64,000 nt of DNA from Moorena bouillonii PNG (GCF_001942495.1 NZ_MKZS01000001.1:3573656-3637655); one strand, 5' to 3'. Shown: positions 46,463 through 56,130, counted from the stretch's first letter. The notes: generated from the sequence alone by a model not told the origin. Made by a program: numbers and translations.

Positions 46463-47278
46463 ATGAGTAAGACAATTTTAATCACAGGAGCAAGCAGCGG
46501 TATTGGAAAAGCAACTGCAAAATTGTTCCAGGAAAAGGGTTGGAACGTGGTTGCGACCATGAGAACTCCAGAAAAGGAAACAGAACTAAGCACCCTTGAT
46601 AATGTGTTGGTGACAAGACTAGATGTTTTAGACCAAGATTCAATTACAAAAGCCGTTGAGCTAGGCATTGAAAAATTCGGCAAAATAGATGTTTTGGTCA
46701 ACAATGCTGGTTATGGTGCTTTTGGCCCTTTAGAAGCAACCCCCAGGGAAAATATAATAAGACAATTTGATGTTAATGTTATTGGTCTATTGGATGTAAC
46801 CAAAGCAATTATCCCCCATTTCAGACAAAATAAAGATGGTATTTTGATTAATATTTCATCGATTGGTGGCAAAATGACCTTTCCATTATTTTCATTATAT
46901 AACGGGACTAAATTTGCTGTTGAGGGGATTTCCGAAGGTCTGAGTTTTGAAATGGAGGCAATTGGCTGCAAAGTTAAAATTGTTGAACCAGGAGTGATTA
47001 ACACGGATTTTGCTGGTCGCTCTCTTGATATGAGCAACGATGAAAGCCTAACTGAGTATCAAGAATTAATTGGTAAGCTGTTCAATTCGATGGAATCTTT
47101 GGCTGAGCAGGCTTCTGAGCCTATTGTTGTCGCTAACGTGATTTATGAAGCAGCAACAGACGGCACTGATAAATTGCGATATACTGCTGGCGAAGATGCC
47201 AGGATGATGGTAGCTAATCGAAAAGAATTGGATGATAAGACCTTTATCCAAGGTATTAAAGAGCAATTTGGCATCTAG
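46463..47278 (+). CDS. Short-chain dehydrogenase/reductase
   Basis: 271 aa. Cofactor loop ILITGASSGIGKATAKLF, NAG motif LVNNAGYGAFG, catalytic Ser in NISSIGGKMTFP, and Tyr/Lys in SLYNGTKFAVEG. VATMRTPEK after strand 2 favours NADPH. A classical SDR of unknown substrate, of the kind often annotated as an SDR oxidoreductase. A/T-richer codon use than neighbours suggests later acquisition. Confidence 0.88.
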   Translation: MSKTILITGASSGIGKATAKLFQEKGWNVVATMRTPEKETELSTLDNVLVTRLDVLDQDSITKAVELGIEKFGKIDVLVNNAGYGAFGPLEATPRENIIRQFDVNVIGLLDVTKAIIPHFRQNKDGILINISSIGGKMTFPLFSLYNGTKFAVEGISEGLSFEMEAIGCKVKIVEPGVINTDFAGRSLDMSNDESLTEYQELIGKLFNSMESLAEQASEPIVVANVIYEAATDGTDKLRYTAGEDARMMVANRKELDDKTFIQGIKEQFGI

Positions 47279-47585
47279 TTCAAATAGAGCGTTTCTCCTG
47301 AAGGGGCGAGGAAATAGCCTGGAATTATTGGTATGTAAAGCTAGTATAATTTTGTGCTATAAAAAGGGGCGTTGCTGCTTCAAGGAATGGTATAATAAAA
47401 AGAAAACCATTCCTTGGATAAGCAACGCCCCAGAGGTAACCAAAGTCCCTTCAGCCATAAAAAAATAAAGCACAGTCTATACAAGGGTTTAGAGTGCAGT
47501 GCTTTCAGCCAGTATTAGGTATATTGCTCATCTGCGGGAAAACCAGACCAGTTCCCCTGTGAGCTACTCCCTACTACCCTTTTAG
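47279..47585. other. Intergenic region with a 66-bp MITE
   Basis: No gene. Holds the small element at 47366-47431 and low-complexity A-rich sequence (TATAATAAAAAGAAAACC). Two in-frame-looking stretches around it are not supported. Confidence 0.35.
47366..47431. repeat. 66-bp inverted-repeat element
   Basis: Left arm GGGGCGTTGCTGCTTCAAGG, right arm reverse complement GGGGCGTTGCTTATCCAAGG; about 25 bp each with three mismatches. It shares the GGCGTTGCT end with the repeat at 36407-36554, so both may be moved by the same transposase. Confidence 0.6.
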
Positions 47586-47723
47586 CAGTTCGCGCTTATT
47601 GCTCAAATTCAGCAGCAGTTAGGGAACAATCTACCCATAGCCACCTTGTTCCAAAGCCAAAGGATTGAAGAGTTAGCAACTATTCTCCGCCAGTCGAAAA
47701 ATTATTCTATCATCTCTGATTAA
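47586..47723 (+). pseudogene. Fossil C-terminus of an NRPS/PKS carrier domain
   Basis: In one frame up to the TAA at 47721 the DNA reads QFALIAQIQQQLGNNLPIAT, then LFQSQRIEELATILRQSK. This is the end of a phosphopantetheine carrier domain (the helices after the Ser site). A TAG ends the frame on the left and there is no upstream part, so it is the last scrap of a deleted NRPS or PKS gene. Such pathways are abundant in this kind of cyanobacterium. Confidence 0.65.
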
Positions 47724-48032
47724 AAGATGTCGAATCTTGGCTTTGCGTTAAAATGACAATACCCGGTTTTGATGAAAAAGGAAACTTACCACCTGGCATA
47801 TATTGGACTACATGGCTAGAATTTCAAGAGCGTTTTGGTACTAACGTAACGCGGTTACGCCAGATAGAAGGACTCAAAAAAGCAATGGAGCAATTAAAGG
47901 CAGCGGGATGTAGAACCATTTATATCAATGGCAGTTTTGTCACAAGTAAGCCCAGACCAGTGGATGTAAATTATCTCCTTACTCATGCACCCAGATTACT
48001 CAATCCTATCGACCGCGATGCACAAAAAGCTA

Positions 48033-49221
48033 GGGTGCATCCCGATTTTGCAGTGAGCATAAATACTCAAGTTCGGTTTTGAGCAATCAGAGCTAAGCTT
48101 TGATTCGTTGACCTATAATCAGGTGAGTTCTGCGAATGGATGCTGACAAACATGCCCAAATCAAAGCCCACGCTCAAGCAATTGCCGCTTTGCTCTATGA
48201 AGAAACAGACCCCCAACAGGTTCAAACCCTCGCAGGCATAGAAGAAGCAGTTCGTGATCACATTCTCGAGTATGTCAGCCCAGAAATGGGAAATTTTTTA
48301 TCCAAACCAGCAGCGGTACCTGCGCTGGACGCAAACGCAGTATCGACAGCATCCTCGGCAGATTGAGTGTCAGTGAGCAAACTTGCTCAGAAACTTGATG
48401 TCAAACCCTACACAAGATGGAGTCCGTACCTTGAGAAGTGTTGTCTTCTGTTGAGCGCCAACGGGTCTTACGAGCGCGCCGCTTTTGACATCAAGGTGTT
48501 GACGGGTATGGCGGTTTCCCACAGCACTCAGCAACGTCTAGTTCATCGTCAAAACTTTGAATTGCCCCAAATAGAGCAACCAGTTGAAGAGCTGAGCGTA
48601 GATGGTGGAAAAGTTCGTTTACGCACCCCCAAAGGTGAGCCTTGTGTGTGGCGTGATTACAAAGGTGTGAATCTCCATGAACGTGTTGTGGGTGCTTTCT
48701 TTCACGAGAATGAAAGCTTAGTCAATTGGGTTAATCACCAGCCATTGGCAACCCCACTCACTTGTTTGGGGGATGGTCATGATGGCATTTGGAATATTTT
48801 TGCCGAGATTGGCAGGGACTCCCAGAGATGTGAGATTCTAGATTGGTATCACCTGATCGAGAACCTGGGTAAGGTCGGTGGCTCCCAACAGCGGCTGGAT
48901 GCAGTGGAAGCTTGCTTGTGGAAAGGGGATGTCGATGGTGCGATTAAACAGTTCTTTGATTGGCAACACCAGCGGGTCAGCAACTTTATTGACTACCTCA
49001 ACAAGCATCGGCATCGGATTGTCAACTATGGCTACTATCAAGCCGAGGGCATTTCCATTGGCTCAGGAGCAATCGAATCAACCGTCAAGCAATTGGGTCG
49101 GCGTATCAAGATTTCGGGGGCTCAGTGGGATGAGAGTAACGTCCCACAAGTCTTGAAGCATCGGTGTGCCTACCTCAACGGGCAATTTTCAACTTGAGTC
49201 TTACAAAACTGAGATGCACTC
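48033..49221 (+). mobile_element. ISKra4-family insertion sequence, 1189 bp, 8-bp target duplication
   Basis: Ends GGGTGCATCCCGATTTTGCA (left) and GAGTGCATCTCAGTTTTGTA (reverse complement of right) are imperfect inverted repeats. AAAAGCTA is duplicated at 48025-48032 and 49222-49229. Encodes a broken ISKra4 transposase. Confidence 0.85.
48136..49197 (+). pseudogene. ISKra4-family transposase, frame disrupted
   Basis: N-terminal part from 48136 (MDADKHAQIKAHAQAIAALL) and C-terminal part from 48367 to 49197 are in the same frame but separated by TGA at 48364. The conserved linker (FFIQTSSGTCAGRKRSIDSI, then LGRLSVSEQTCSE) is coded in another frame between about 48294 and 48395. Either frameshift may be the family's programmed one at the T-run AATTTTTTATCC; the second must be a mutation or slippage site. 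The C-terminal part keeps the DDE catalytic context: LSVDGGKVR, LGDGHDGIWN and GSGAIESTVKQLG. Activity is doubtful without two shifts. Confidence 0.75.
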
Positions 49222-49362
49222 AAAAGCTATCTATAAAGGTGAGATTTTTCCTTCAGAGCAGCCAGTGGGCATTTACGAGATGAACTCCCTAGAATTTTTT
49301 CAAAAGGATAGGGATAAAAACGCCAAAGGAATTATTGCTATAGATTTATTGAGGTGGGAAGC

Positions 49363-49821
49363 ATGATTAAAAATCAAAGACAGTATGACTACAGCCAAGA
49401 ATTAGTTCGTCAATTTGAATCTGACTTATCTGTTTATGACGCTCAAGATGAAGATATAAAAAAAAATGATTGTTGGTGGAAGATTAAGCGCGATTCATTA
49501 CAAAGTCATCTTAATGCTTTAAAAGCCGAAGTTGCTGAATACGAAACCCTCATCAACCATGACGATCGTACTCCAATTGTTCTGAAGCTTGATGATATTA
49601 AAAATATCCCACAACTTATTATCAAAGCTCGAATAGCTGCTAATATAAGCCAAAAACAACTGGCGGATATCGCTGGTTTAACCGAGGAAAAAATTATAGA
49701 ATATGAAGATAAAGACTACCAAACAGCGAGCCTTATAGATTTTTTGTTTGTCCTTGATGCCCTGAATATTAAGCTCCAAAAAGGTGAGTTTTTAGTTCCT
49801 TTAGATACTCTCAGAATGTAA
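49363..49821 (+). CDS. XRE-type helix-turn-helix protein (antitoxin-like)
   Basis: 152 aa. Coiled N-terminal half (WWKIKRDSLQSHLNALKAEV, AEYETLIN), then a helix-turn-helix IIKARIAANISQKQLADIAGLTEEKIIEYED (about 90-120). ATG 49363 overlaps the stop of the DUF6932-like gene (ATGA), giving translational coupling, as in toxin-antitoxin pairs. With the first gene split by an IS, this one may now act alone as an orphan regulator. Binding site unknown. Confidence 0.8.
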   Translation: MIKNQRQYDYSQELVRQFESDLSVYDAQDEDIKKNDCWWKIKRDSLQSHLNALKAEVAEYETLINHDDRTPIVLKLDDIKNIPQLIIKARIAANISQKQLADIAGLTEEKIIEYEDKDYQTASLIDFLFVLDALNIKLQKGEFLVPLDTLRM

Positions 49822-49987
49822 GCTATCAGCTATCAGCGTGTCGCGTATCAGCTATCAGCTGATGCGCCCTTGGGCACGCTAGGATCAGGTTAAAAGAATT
49901 GACCCAAACAGGATCAGAAATGGGTAACCGTTCGCGTAGCGGCTCGATCCGAGCATCGCTAACCCATTGGTTACCCATAGGTTGGGA
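49822..49987. other. Short spacer with CAGCTATC repeats
   Basis: Three TATCAGC units (49823-49862) and a GTTCGCGTAGCGGCTCG-type palindromic piece (49930-49950). No gene. Confidence 0.4.
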
Positions 49988-51436
49988 TCATGCCACCTTC
50001 AGCAATGACTCCTTCAAGCGAGTTTGGTCAAACCCCCGCTGATGAAGCAGTACCCAGGATTCGATCAAATCAGGACCATTGACATCCCCAGTTAGTGCAG
50101 CACGAAGCGATCGCATAACCAATCCTTTCTTTACCTTTTGCGCTTTTGTGACTTGGTTAATAATCTGCTTAGCTTCCTCTGGACTCAGCTGTTGGTAATT
50201 ACCGAGTTGCTCAAGAATAGCTTGCACCACCTCACTAGCACCAGCTTTTTTGAGCTGCTCTACTGCCTGCTCAGTGTACTCAACCGACTCAGTAAAGAAC
50301 ATCCGAGTCATATCTACTGCTTCTGGCAAGCGAGTCAAACTTGGCCCAATCATAGCAGTCAACCGTTCCAGCCAAGGGCGATTTTCCACAGGATCACAGT
50401 TGTAGCCAACACTTTCCCAGTAGGGGATTAGCAAGTCCACTAACTCAGATGCACTCATCTGGTGGACATATTGACTATTAATCCAATCCAGCTTAGCCCA
50501 GTCAAACTTTGCCCCAGCTGGGTTCACCCGTTCAAAACCGAACTTTTGAGCCGCTTGAGCCAAAGTAAAGATTTCCTGAGTGGAGTCAGGGGGAGACCAT
50601 CCCAGCAATGTCATATAATTAACCATCGCCTCAGGGGTAAAGCCCATGGCTTTGAAGTCAAAAATAGAGGTTACACCATCGCGCTTGGATAGCTTCCGTC
50701 CCTCATGGTTAAGAATCAGAGGTGTATGGGAAAATTCTGGGACTACACTCCCTAGGGCTTCATAGAGCAAAATCTGTTTAGCAGTATTAGCAATATGGTC
50801 TTCACCACGAATGACATGGGTAATCTGCATATCAATGTCATCCACCACCACAGCTAGGTTGTAGAGAGGCTGACCGATATCATTCTCTTGAGATGCCCTA
50901 GCAATGACCATATCACCCCCAAGGTCACTCCCTTTCCAGGTGACTTTACCTCGGACTAGATCATTCCAGACAATCTCGCGGTCATTATCAATCATAAAGC
51001 GGATCACCGGCTTGCGCCCTTCCGCCTCAAATGCTGCTTGTTGTTCTGGTGTCAGATTGCGATGGCGATTGTCATAGCGAGGGGCTTCTTTTCTTGCCTT
51101 TTGAGCTTCCCGCAGTTGTTCTAGTTCCTCAGCTGTGGTGTAGCAGCGATAAGCCAATCCCTGGTCTAAGAGTTGTTGAATAGCAGCACTATAAAGGTCA
51201 AGACGTTGGGATTGGAAAAATGGTCCTTCGTCCCACTCCAGTCCCAGCCAAGTTAAACCATCGAGGATGTTTTGGGTATATTCCTCTCGCGATCGCGTTT
51301 GATCGGTGTCTTCAATGCGCAGAATAAACTTACCGCTGTGGCGACGGGCAAATAGCCAGTTAAATACAGCGGTTCTAGCGGTACCAATGTGTAAATTTCC
51401 GGTTGGACTTGGGGCAATACGGACTCTAACTGTCAC
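49988..51436 (-). CDS. gltX: Glutamyl-tRNA synthetase
   Basis: 482 aa class I synthetase. HIGH motif in [16 protein letters not shown] (about 8-23), KMSKS-type KLSKRDG (about 248-254), and the GluRS segments [10 protein letters not shown] and [12 protein letters not shown]. It charges tRNA-Glu; in cyanobacteria the discriminating or non-discriminating type also feeds tetrapyrrole synthesis through Glu-tRNA. Normal length. tRNA-Asp lies 225 bp upstream on the same strand. Confidence 0.97.
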   Translation of the reverse strand: MTVRVRIAPSPTGNLHIGTARTAVFNWLFARRHSGKFILRIEDTDQTRSREEYTQNILDGLTWLGLEWDEGPFFQSQRLDLYSAAIQQLLDQGLAYRCYTTAEELEQLREAQKARKEAPRYDNRHRNLTPEQQAAFEAEGRKPVIRFMIDNDREIVWNDLVRGKVTWKGSDLGGDMVIARASQENDIGQPLYNLAVVVDDIDMQITHVIRGEDHIANTAKQILLYEALGSVVPEFSHTPLILNHEGRKLSKRDGVTSIFDFKAMGFTPEAMVNYMTLLGWSPPDSTQEIFTLAQAAQKFGFERVNPAGAKFDWAKLDWINSQYVHQMSASELVDLLIPYWESVGYNCDPVENRPWLERLTAMIGPSLTRLPEAVDMTRMFFTESVEYTEQAVEQLKKAGASEVVQAILEQLGNYQQLSPEEAKQIINQVTKAQKVKKGLVMRSLRAALTGDVNGPDLIESWVLLHQRGFDQTRLKESLLKVA

Positions 51437-51660
51437 AGCTGATTGCTAAGAACCTAATTACTATTGTCTTTTCGTCTCTATTGTACCTGCAACAATCGAC
51501 TAGTCCGGCGGTTATCATCTTTAGGAGCAGTCAAAATTATCCCATATAGCACGAAGCATTAAGGTGTTTGACATTTATACAAGCAGCAAAAGCCGTTATA
51601 GTACACTTTTGCCTTTTGCCTTTTGCCTTTTGCCTTGCGCGTAGCGCTATATTTCTTCTA
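51437..51660. other. Spacer between gltX and tRNA-Asp
   Basis: Contains a TTTTGCCTTTTGCC array (51607-51640) and nothing else recognised. Confidence 0.3.
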
Positions 51661-51734
51661 CGGGACTGACGGGGCTCGAACCCGCAACTTCCGCCGTGAC
51701 AGGGCGGTGCTCTAACCAATTGAACTACAGTCCC
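51661..51734 (-). tRNA. tRNA-Asp (GTC)
   Basis: 74 nt on the minus strand: acceptor GGGACTG / CAGTCCC, D-arm AGTTCAATTGGTTAGAGC, anticodon arm CCGCCCTGTCACGGCGG with anticodon GTC, and T-arm GCGGGTTCGAGCCCCGT. Discriminator G. CCA is not encoded. Confidence 0.97.
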
Positions 51735-52086
51735 AATCTCCGAGCCATTTACTATTGTTATGTATGACTGGTGTATTTGTCAAGGCTTTTTTTGAAAAAA
51801 ACTGAAAAATACTTTGAGCAGTCACTTTAGAGCTCTGAGCTCTCAGCCGATTTGCCCTGAGCTTACCCTCGACCAATGACCGAAGGCTCAGTTTATGGCT
51901 CAGACCAGTATAACCTATCCTAGGGTTCACGCAATAGGGTGCGTGATTCACGCACCCTAGGGCTCACTATTTTTTTTTCAAGACCAACTAAACGGGCAAG
52001 GGGTCTCCCGTTATAATCGCGTGATTTAACGGGAGGGGAATTGCGCGACGGGGTCTAGAGGAGATCGTCAGTGGTACAATAACATC
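51735..52086. other. Spacer with hairpin and tnpB left end
   Basis: About 350 bp. CCTAGGGTTCACGCAATAGG followed by GTGCGTGATTCACGCACCCTAGGG forms a strong hairpin (51909-51963). From about 51990 on (GGGTCTCCCGTTATAAT, GATTTAACGGGAG) is the left end and leader of the tnpB element. Confidence 0.4.
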
Positions 52087-53379
52087 ATGCGATTAACCTA
52101 TTGCTACAGAATCAAACCGAATGCCGAACAGATAGCTACGATGGAAAGGTGGCTAGAACTGTTGCGTCGTCACTGGAACTATGCTCTCGGGCAACGGCTT
52201 GATTGGTTAAATCGGACTCGTTGTTCTATTGACCGTTGCAGTTTAGAAAAAGAGGCAATAGGTGAAATTCCGCAAGTCGTCAACTACTACACTCAGCAAG
52301 CAGCACTGAAGGAAACCAAGAAGCTGTTCCCTGAGTACAAGCAAATCTATGCCGAAACTCAACAAGTTAACCTACAACGACTAAATAAAGCATGGGATAG
52401 ATGGCGTAAACCTGACAAATCTGGAAAACGCGGAGGGAGACCTCGGTTCAAGAAGCAAGGTCAACTACGGTCATTTGTGTTTCCACGGGTCAACAATGCC
52501 AAAGCAGGAGCGCATCTAAATGTTTATTGGGCTGCGCCCAAACATTTATCAAAGGATGGCGTGCTTAAGCTGAGTCGAATTGGTGAAATACCTGTGGTAA
52601 TGCACAGACCTATTCCGAATGGGTTCACCTTGAAGCAATGTACCATCATCAAAAAAGCAGACGGTTGGTATGCCTGTTTTTCAATGCAAGATGATAGAGT
52701 CCCTGAGTTGTTACCTATGGATTTGGTTAAATCTGCTGTCGGTATTGACGTGGGTTTAGAGAAATTCTTAACAACATCAGACGGTGATGGGATTGAAATT
52801 CCTCAATTTTATCGTTTGACTCAGAATAAACTGGCTAAGGCACAACGAGTTCTGTCGCGCCGTGTCAAGGGTTCCAAAAACTGGGAGAAGGCTAAACATA
52901 AAGTTGCTTTATTGCACTTACACCTAGCCAGATGTCGAAAGGAATTTCACTATCAAGTTGCACATTGGTTATGTAGTAAATATGATTTGATTGGGTATGA
53001 AGATTTAAACATCAAAGGACTCGCTCGGACTAAATTAGCCAAATCGATACATGATGCTGGATGGGGGTTATTTTTGGAGATCTTGCAAGCAGTGGCGGTC
53101 AAACGCGGCTTGTTAGTCCAGAAAGTCAACCCACGGGGTACAAGTATTGAGTGTTTCAATTGTGGAAAACGAGTAGAGAAGGACTTGAGTGAAAGAGTTC
53201 ATCATTGTCCGAGTTGTGGGGTCAAGGTTGACCGTGATTGGAACAGTGGTATTAATATTTTGAATCGTGCATTAATGGCGGTTGGACTGCCGCTCAATGG
53301 CTGTGGTAAATCGGTACAAGGTACTGAGGAACAGCAAGTCTCATTTGTGAATCTGAGAAGCCTACATCATAATCTTTGA
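52087..53379 (+). CDS. tnpB: TnpB RNA-guided nuclease of an IS200/IS605-type element, intact
   Basis: 430 aa. RuvC catalytic residues in context: Asp in SAVGIDVGLEKFL, Glu in [19 protein letters not shown], and Asp in VDRDWNSGINIL. Zinc finger CFNCGK / CPSCG. TnpB cuts DNA next to a short TAM guided by an omega RNA made from the 3' end of its own element. Here the 3' DNA GAAGCCTACATCA...TGATGTAGGAGTGGTCAC (53363-53400) is that end. No tnpA is present, so movement would need help from another element. Only distantly like the broken tnpB at 33064. Confidence 0.92.
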   Translation: MRLTYCYRIKPNAEQIATMERWLELLRRHWNYALGQRLDWLNRTRCSIDRCSLEKEAIGEIPQVVNYYTQQAALKETKKLFPEYKQIYAETQQVNLQRLNKAWDRWRKPDKSGKRGGRPRFKKQGQLRSFVFPRVNNAKAGAHLNVYWAAPKHLSKDGVLKLSRIGEIPVVMHRPIPNGFTLKQCTIIKKADGWYACFSMQDDRVPELLPMDLVKSAVGIDVGLEKFLTTSDGDGIEIPQFYRLTQNKLAKAQRVLSRRVKGSKNWEKAKHKVALLHLHLARCRKEFHYQVAHWLCSKYDLIGYEDLNIKGLARTKLAKSIHDAGWGLFLEILQAVAVKRGLLVQKVNPRGTSIECFNCGKRVEKDLSERVHHCPSCGVKVDRDWNSGINILNRALMAVGLPLNGCGKSVQGTEEQQVSFVNLRSLHHNL

Positions 53380-53402
53380 TTTGATGTAGGAGTGGTCACA
53401 AA
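53360..53402 (+). ncRNA. Omega-RNA-like right-end hairpin of the intact tnpB
   Basis: CCTACATCA / TGATGTAGG stem with an 18-nt loop ending AGTGGTCAC, overlapping the tnpB stop. Typical right end, where the guide RNA scaffold ends and the guide would begin just downstream (from about 53403). Confidence 0.55.
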
Positions 53403-53425
53403 CCTTATTTACTGCTATGGCAAAA

Positions 53426-53689
53426 TCACCGTTCTCTGTTGGTATTGGAGACTTTTGAGATTAAAATTGCCTCTGAAGCCGTTCTGCTGAATGGATAAAA
53501 TCGTTCCAGGCTAAGAATTAATAGGAGCATCAAAACCTGTACTGGCCAAGGTGCCATAGCAAAACCAAATATTAGACAGACAATGGTACTGCCTACTCCC
53601 AATAGGCGAGGGATTTCGTGAGAGACTCTCCAAGATATCAAGATGCTCCCTAGGGCAGTTACCAAAAGAATTAGAAAAAGTGGAAGCAT
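53426..53689 (-). CDS. Small hydrophobic protein, unrecognised
   Basis: 87 aa from ATG 53689 (AGGTG 6 nt upstream). Two or three membrane segments: MLPLFLILLVTALGSILISW, LLGVGSTIVCLIFGFAMAPW, and VQVLMLLLILSL; the polar tail ends SNTNRER. No family recognised. A real ribosome site and no overlap with neighbours make it credible. Confidence 0.55.
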   Translation of the reverse strand: MLPLFLILLVTALGSILISWRVSHEIPRLLGVGSTIVCLIFGFAMAPWPVQVLMLLLILSLERFYPFSRTASEAILISKVSNTNRER

Positions 53690-53892
53690 ATTAATCACCT
53701 GTTATAAAAGAAATTCTAGACTTCAATAATTTCCAGATCTCTAAATACCAGACCTCTAAAAATTATAGAGAGGGCTCCCCTCCATCCAATGATGGCGAAA
53801 GCCCCCTTTAGATTTAATTTAGCATCTAGCTATACATTTTGTGTGTAAGCTAGAGCACAAAACCTAATAAGTTAAGAAATTGTTGCATAACT

Positions 53893-55449
53893 TCATGCTA
53901 AGTTTTGAAAGTTAATAGTATTGGGCAAAGTGTTGGGCAAAGTGTTGGGCAAAGTGTTGGACAAAAAGTTGACTAGCCACTGCTTGAGGTGATATGTAGC
54001 GCGGCAGTCATCTTCATTGTAGCGCTGGATAATTTCGAGAATAGAGTGATTGCCTGTTTTTAACCACTGGTCATACAAACACACACATTCGGAGCCAGTC
54101 ATATCCGGATCGCGCCACTCAAACCCCAACCATCTAGCCAGATTTTTCAGAGAATAACTCTCCACTGGCATGGTCACAGTATCAATAACTATTTGATGAA
54201 CATCCACGAAACGATCTAGCAGGGGTCTAACTATATGTCGTGGAGTTTGGTAAAGGGTTGCTAAGCGCTTGACCGTATCAACTTCATACTTGGAAAAATG
54301 GAAGATTGGGGCATCTGGATAACGCTCAACTAAGTCTAGAAATTGTAGCCAGATGAATCCTTCTTGCCAAGAATGTTCTGCGAATAGGTTATGGAAGGTC
54401 TCAGTTTCAGTGCGTCGATCAATCACCAACACCCCTAGCAAATACTCCAGGGGCAAATCAGGCTGTGCTTCAATATCAAAATAAAGCTCAACAGATGCTG
54501 TTGGTAAAGAGTTTTGATTCGGGAGGTCTGCCGAGATTTTGGCATTACCATTCCCTCGCTCTAGTTGTTGGTATTCAAGTATACTAAAGTAGTGTTTGGG
54601 ATAGAGCAGCACCCGGTTTTGTACCTGAGATTGGGCTTGCTGCACCAGCTGGAAAGCTACTAAGCTACCAAAGCTTGGCTCTAATTCACTAATTGTGGAC
54701 GTGGCTAAGGATTCGATTGTGGTTACTCCCAAAGCCTTCAAATCCCGATAGCGGCTGGGTGTTACTCCAGGCAATAGGGAAATGTGCTCTACAGATTTAG
54801 CGATCGCATAACAACTGTGATACCAACAGCAAAGACTACACCGCTGACGGGAAATGAACACCTCTGGTTCTTGTCGCTGCAATAGAGTCTCAATACATTC
54901 CGATAGCAGTTGTTCCATCAGTGGTACCCATCGTTCTATTACCACGGTGTAGGACTTTTGGTTACGCAAAATTAATGAGGCAGTGGTCGGCCACTGTCCT
55001 TGTACTGCTGCTAACAGCTGAGCACGAAAAGCGGTAAGGATTTTATACTCTGGCTTGGGCCGTTTGCTGAGCTTAATGGTGGTGGGAACATAGATCCAAT
55101 CACCAAAATTAGAACGTCCCGGCTGTTTGACCAGCAAATCAGGAAAACATAGCAATGTCACCCCGTCACCAGTTGGCATCAACAGTACCCCTCCAGAAAT
55201 GTACTCTGTCCCTTGTTGCATTAGTTTCAAGGTGGCCTGTGCAGCAGCGTGCCAATCTGTTCTGGGGTAGCGGGGTGAGTGGTGGGGCACAGTAGCCAGA
55301 ATCTGTTGTTTATGGTCTCGGCTTTTCTGTTGCAGTTTCAGCCGAAAATCTGAGGGTGGGTCTTGCTCTGTGGGATCTCCATAAATGTCCAAAAAAGCCC
55401 GACGCCGACAGCGTTTGTAATCTAAAAGTAATGCGTCCGTCAGCAGCAT
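53893..55449 (-). CDS. TM0106-family RecB-like/RNase H-like nuclease
   Basis: 518 aa. The N-terminal half resembles the RecB-like (Cas4-type) nuclease with a C-terminal Cys cluster: MLLTDALLLDYKRCRRRAFL (first Cys) and CSLCCWYHSCYAIA. The C-terminal half is an RNase H-fold 3'-5' exonuclease-like domain: YFDIEAQPD, FHFSKYEVDTVKRL and IIQRYNEDDCRATYHLKQW supply the acidic residues. The extreme C-terminus has PNTLPNTLPNTLPNT from a 12-bp DNA repeat (GTGTTGGGCAAA). Role in DNA repair is inferred from the domains. Confidence 0.85.
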   Translation of the reverse strand: MLLTDALLLDYKRCRRRAFLDIYGDPTEQDPPSDFRLKLQQKSRDHKQQILATVPHHSPRYPRTDWHAAAQATLKLMQQGTEYISGGVLLMPTGDGVTLLCFPDLLVKQPGRSNFGDWIYVPTTIKLSKRPKPEYKILTAFRAQLLAAVQGQWPTTASLILRNQKSYTVVIERWVPLMEQLLSECIETLLQRQEPEVFISRQRCSLCCWYHSCYAIAKSVEHISLLPGVTPSRYRDLKALGVTTIESLATSTISELEPSFGSLVAFQLVQQAQSQVQNRVLLYPKHYFSILEYQQLERGNGNAKISADLPNQNSLPTASVELYFDIEAQPDLPLEYLLGVLVIDRRTETETFHNLFAEHSWQEGFIWLQFLDLVERYPDAPIFHFSKYEVDTVKRLATLYQTPRHIVRPLLDRFVDVHQIVIDTVTMPVESYSLKNLARWLGFEWRDPDMTGSECVCLYDQWLKTGNHSILEIIQRYNEDDCRATYHLKQWLVNFLSNTLPNTLPNTLPNTINFQNLA

Positions 55450-55860
55450 AATTATAGTTTCAGCTAACCCGTCATGGCTGGTAACACTCGCCGCTCCGGT
55501 AAGATGTCACCAGCCATGCAGGATGAATCAATCCGGTCAACCCGGATTGATTGATCAATCCAGGGTTTATCCCGCTTTTATTAATTTATGTAAATTTACC
55601 GAAACATTGACTGAGCAACCAGGGATTACTTAACAATTATTTACATAAAGGCTTGATTTAATTTTACCGAATCCCACCGCCCAAAAGTCTAGTAATCACG
55701 GGCTTTGGCTTTCTAATCAAGGGGAATCAAAGCAAGACTGGCAACGGAATCGACTCTGGCAAAAAAAACTAATTATGACACCGCGCTGGTAAAATCTTTA
55801 TAAAAGATTAAATCTTTAAGAGATCACTGTAAGAGTCTATCAAAAACAGGAGAACACAAA
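55450..55860. promoter_or_regulatory. Divergent region upstream of psaK
   Basis: About 410 bp, no gene. Contains ATTGATTGATCAATCC-type inverted repeat (55545-55560) and A/T-rich promoter-like DNA before psaK. Ribosome site AGGAG lies 8 nt before the TTG start of psaK. Confidence 0.4.
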
Positions 55861-56130
55861 TTGACTTACTCAATCTTGCTTGCTGCTGCATCTGCCGTTC
55901 CCAACACCCTGGAATGGAGTCCGACAGTCGGAATCATCATGATTATCTGCAATGTCCTAGCGATTGCATTAGGAAAAGCTACTATCCAGAATCCTAGCGC
56001 AGGGCCAGCGTTGCCTATGCCTGAGTTCTTCGGTGGCATGGGTTTTCCCGCATTACTAGCAACCACTAGCCTCGGTCACATCATAGGACTAGGCACTATC
56101 TTAGGATTGGCTAACATGGGGATTATCTAG
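55861..56130 (+). CDS. psaK: Photosystem I subunit PsaK
   Basis: 89 aa. Two membrane helices (TVGIIMIICNVLAIALGKATI and LLATTSLGHIIGLGTILGLANMGI), with the PsaK loop NPSAGPALPMPEFFGGMGFPA between. Peripheral subunit of photosystem I, which also takes part in state transitions and light-harvesting attachment. Start is TTG 55861 preceded by AGGAG at a good distance; no ATG gives the full N-terminus. Confidence 0.93.
   Translation: MTYSILLAAASAVPNTLEWSPTVGIIMIICNVLAIALGKATIQNPSAGPALPMPEFFGGMGFPALLATTSLGHIIGLGTILGLANMGII

Larger units (their letters stand above)
47753..49366 (+). pseudogene. DUF6932-like gene split by an ISKra4-family element
   Basis: The frame from 47753 (MTIPGFDEKGNLPPGIYWTT) reads to 48032, is interrupted by the element at 48033-49221, and resumes at 49230. 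Removing the element and one 8-bp target (AAAAGCTA) gives one 138-aa frame ending at 49366 (joint reading AQKAIYKGEIFPSEQP; end LEFFQKDRDKNAKGIIAIDL). The plan matches the DUF6932 nucleotidyltransferase-like family (GNLPPGI, CRTIYINGSFVTSK, KGIIAIDL), but the family's D-x-D segment after VTSK is not recognisable here, so it may have been degenerate before insertion. Its stop overlaps the following HTH gene (ATGA), a toxin-antitoxin-like pairing. Confidence 0.75.
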
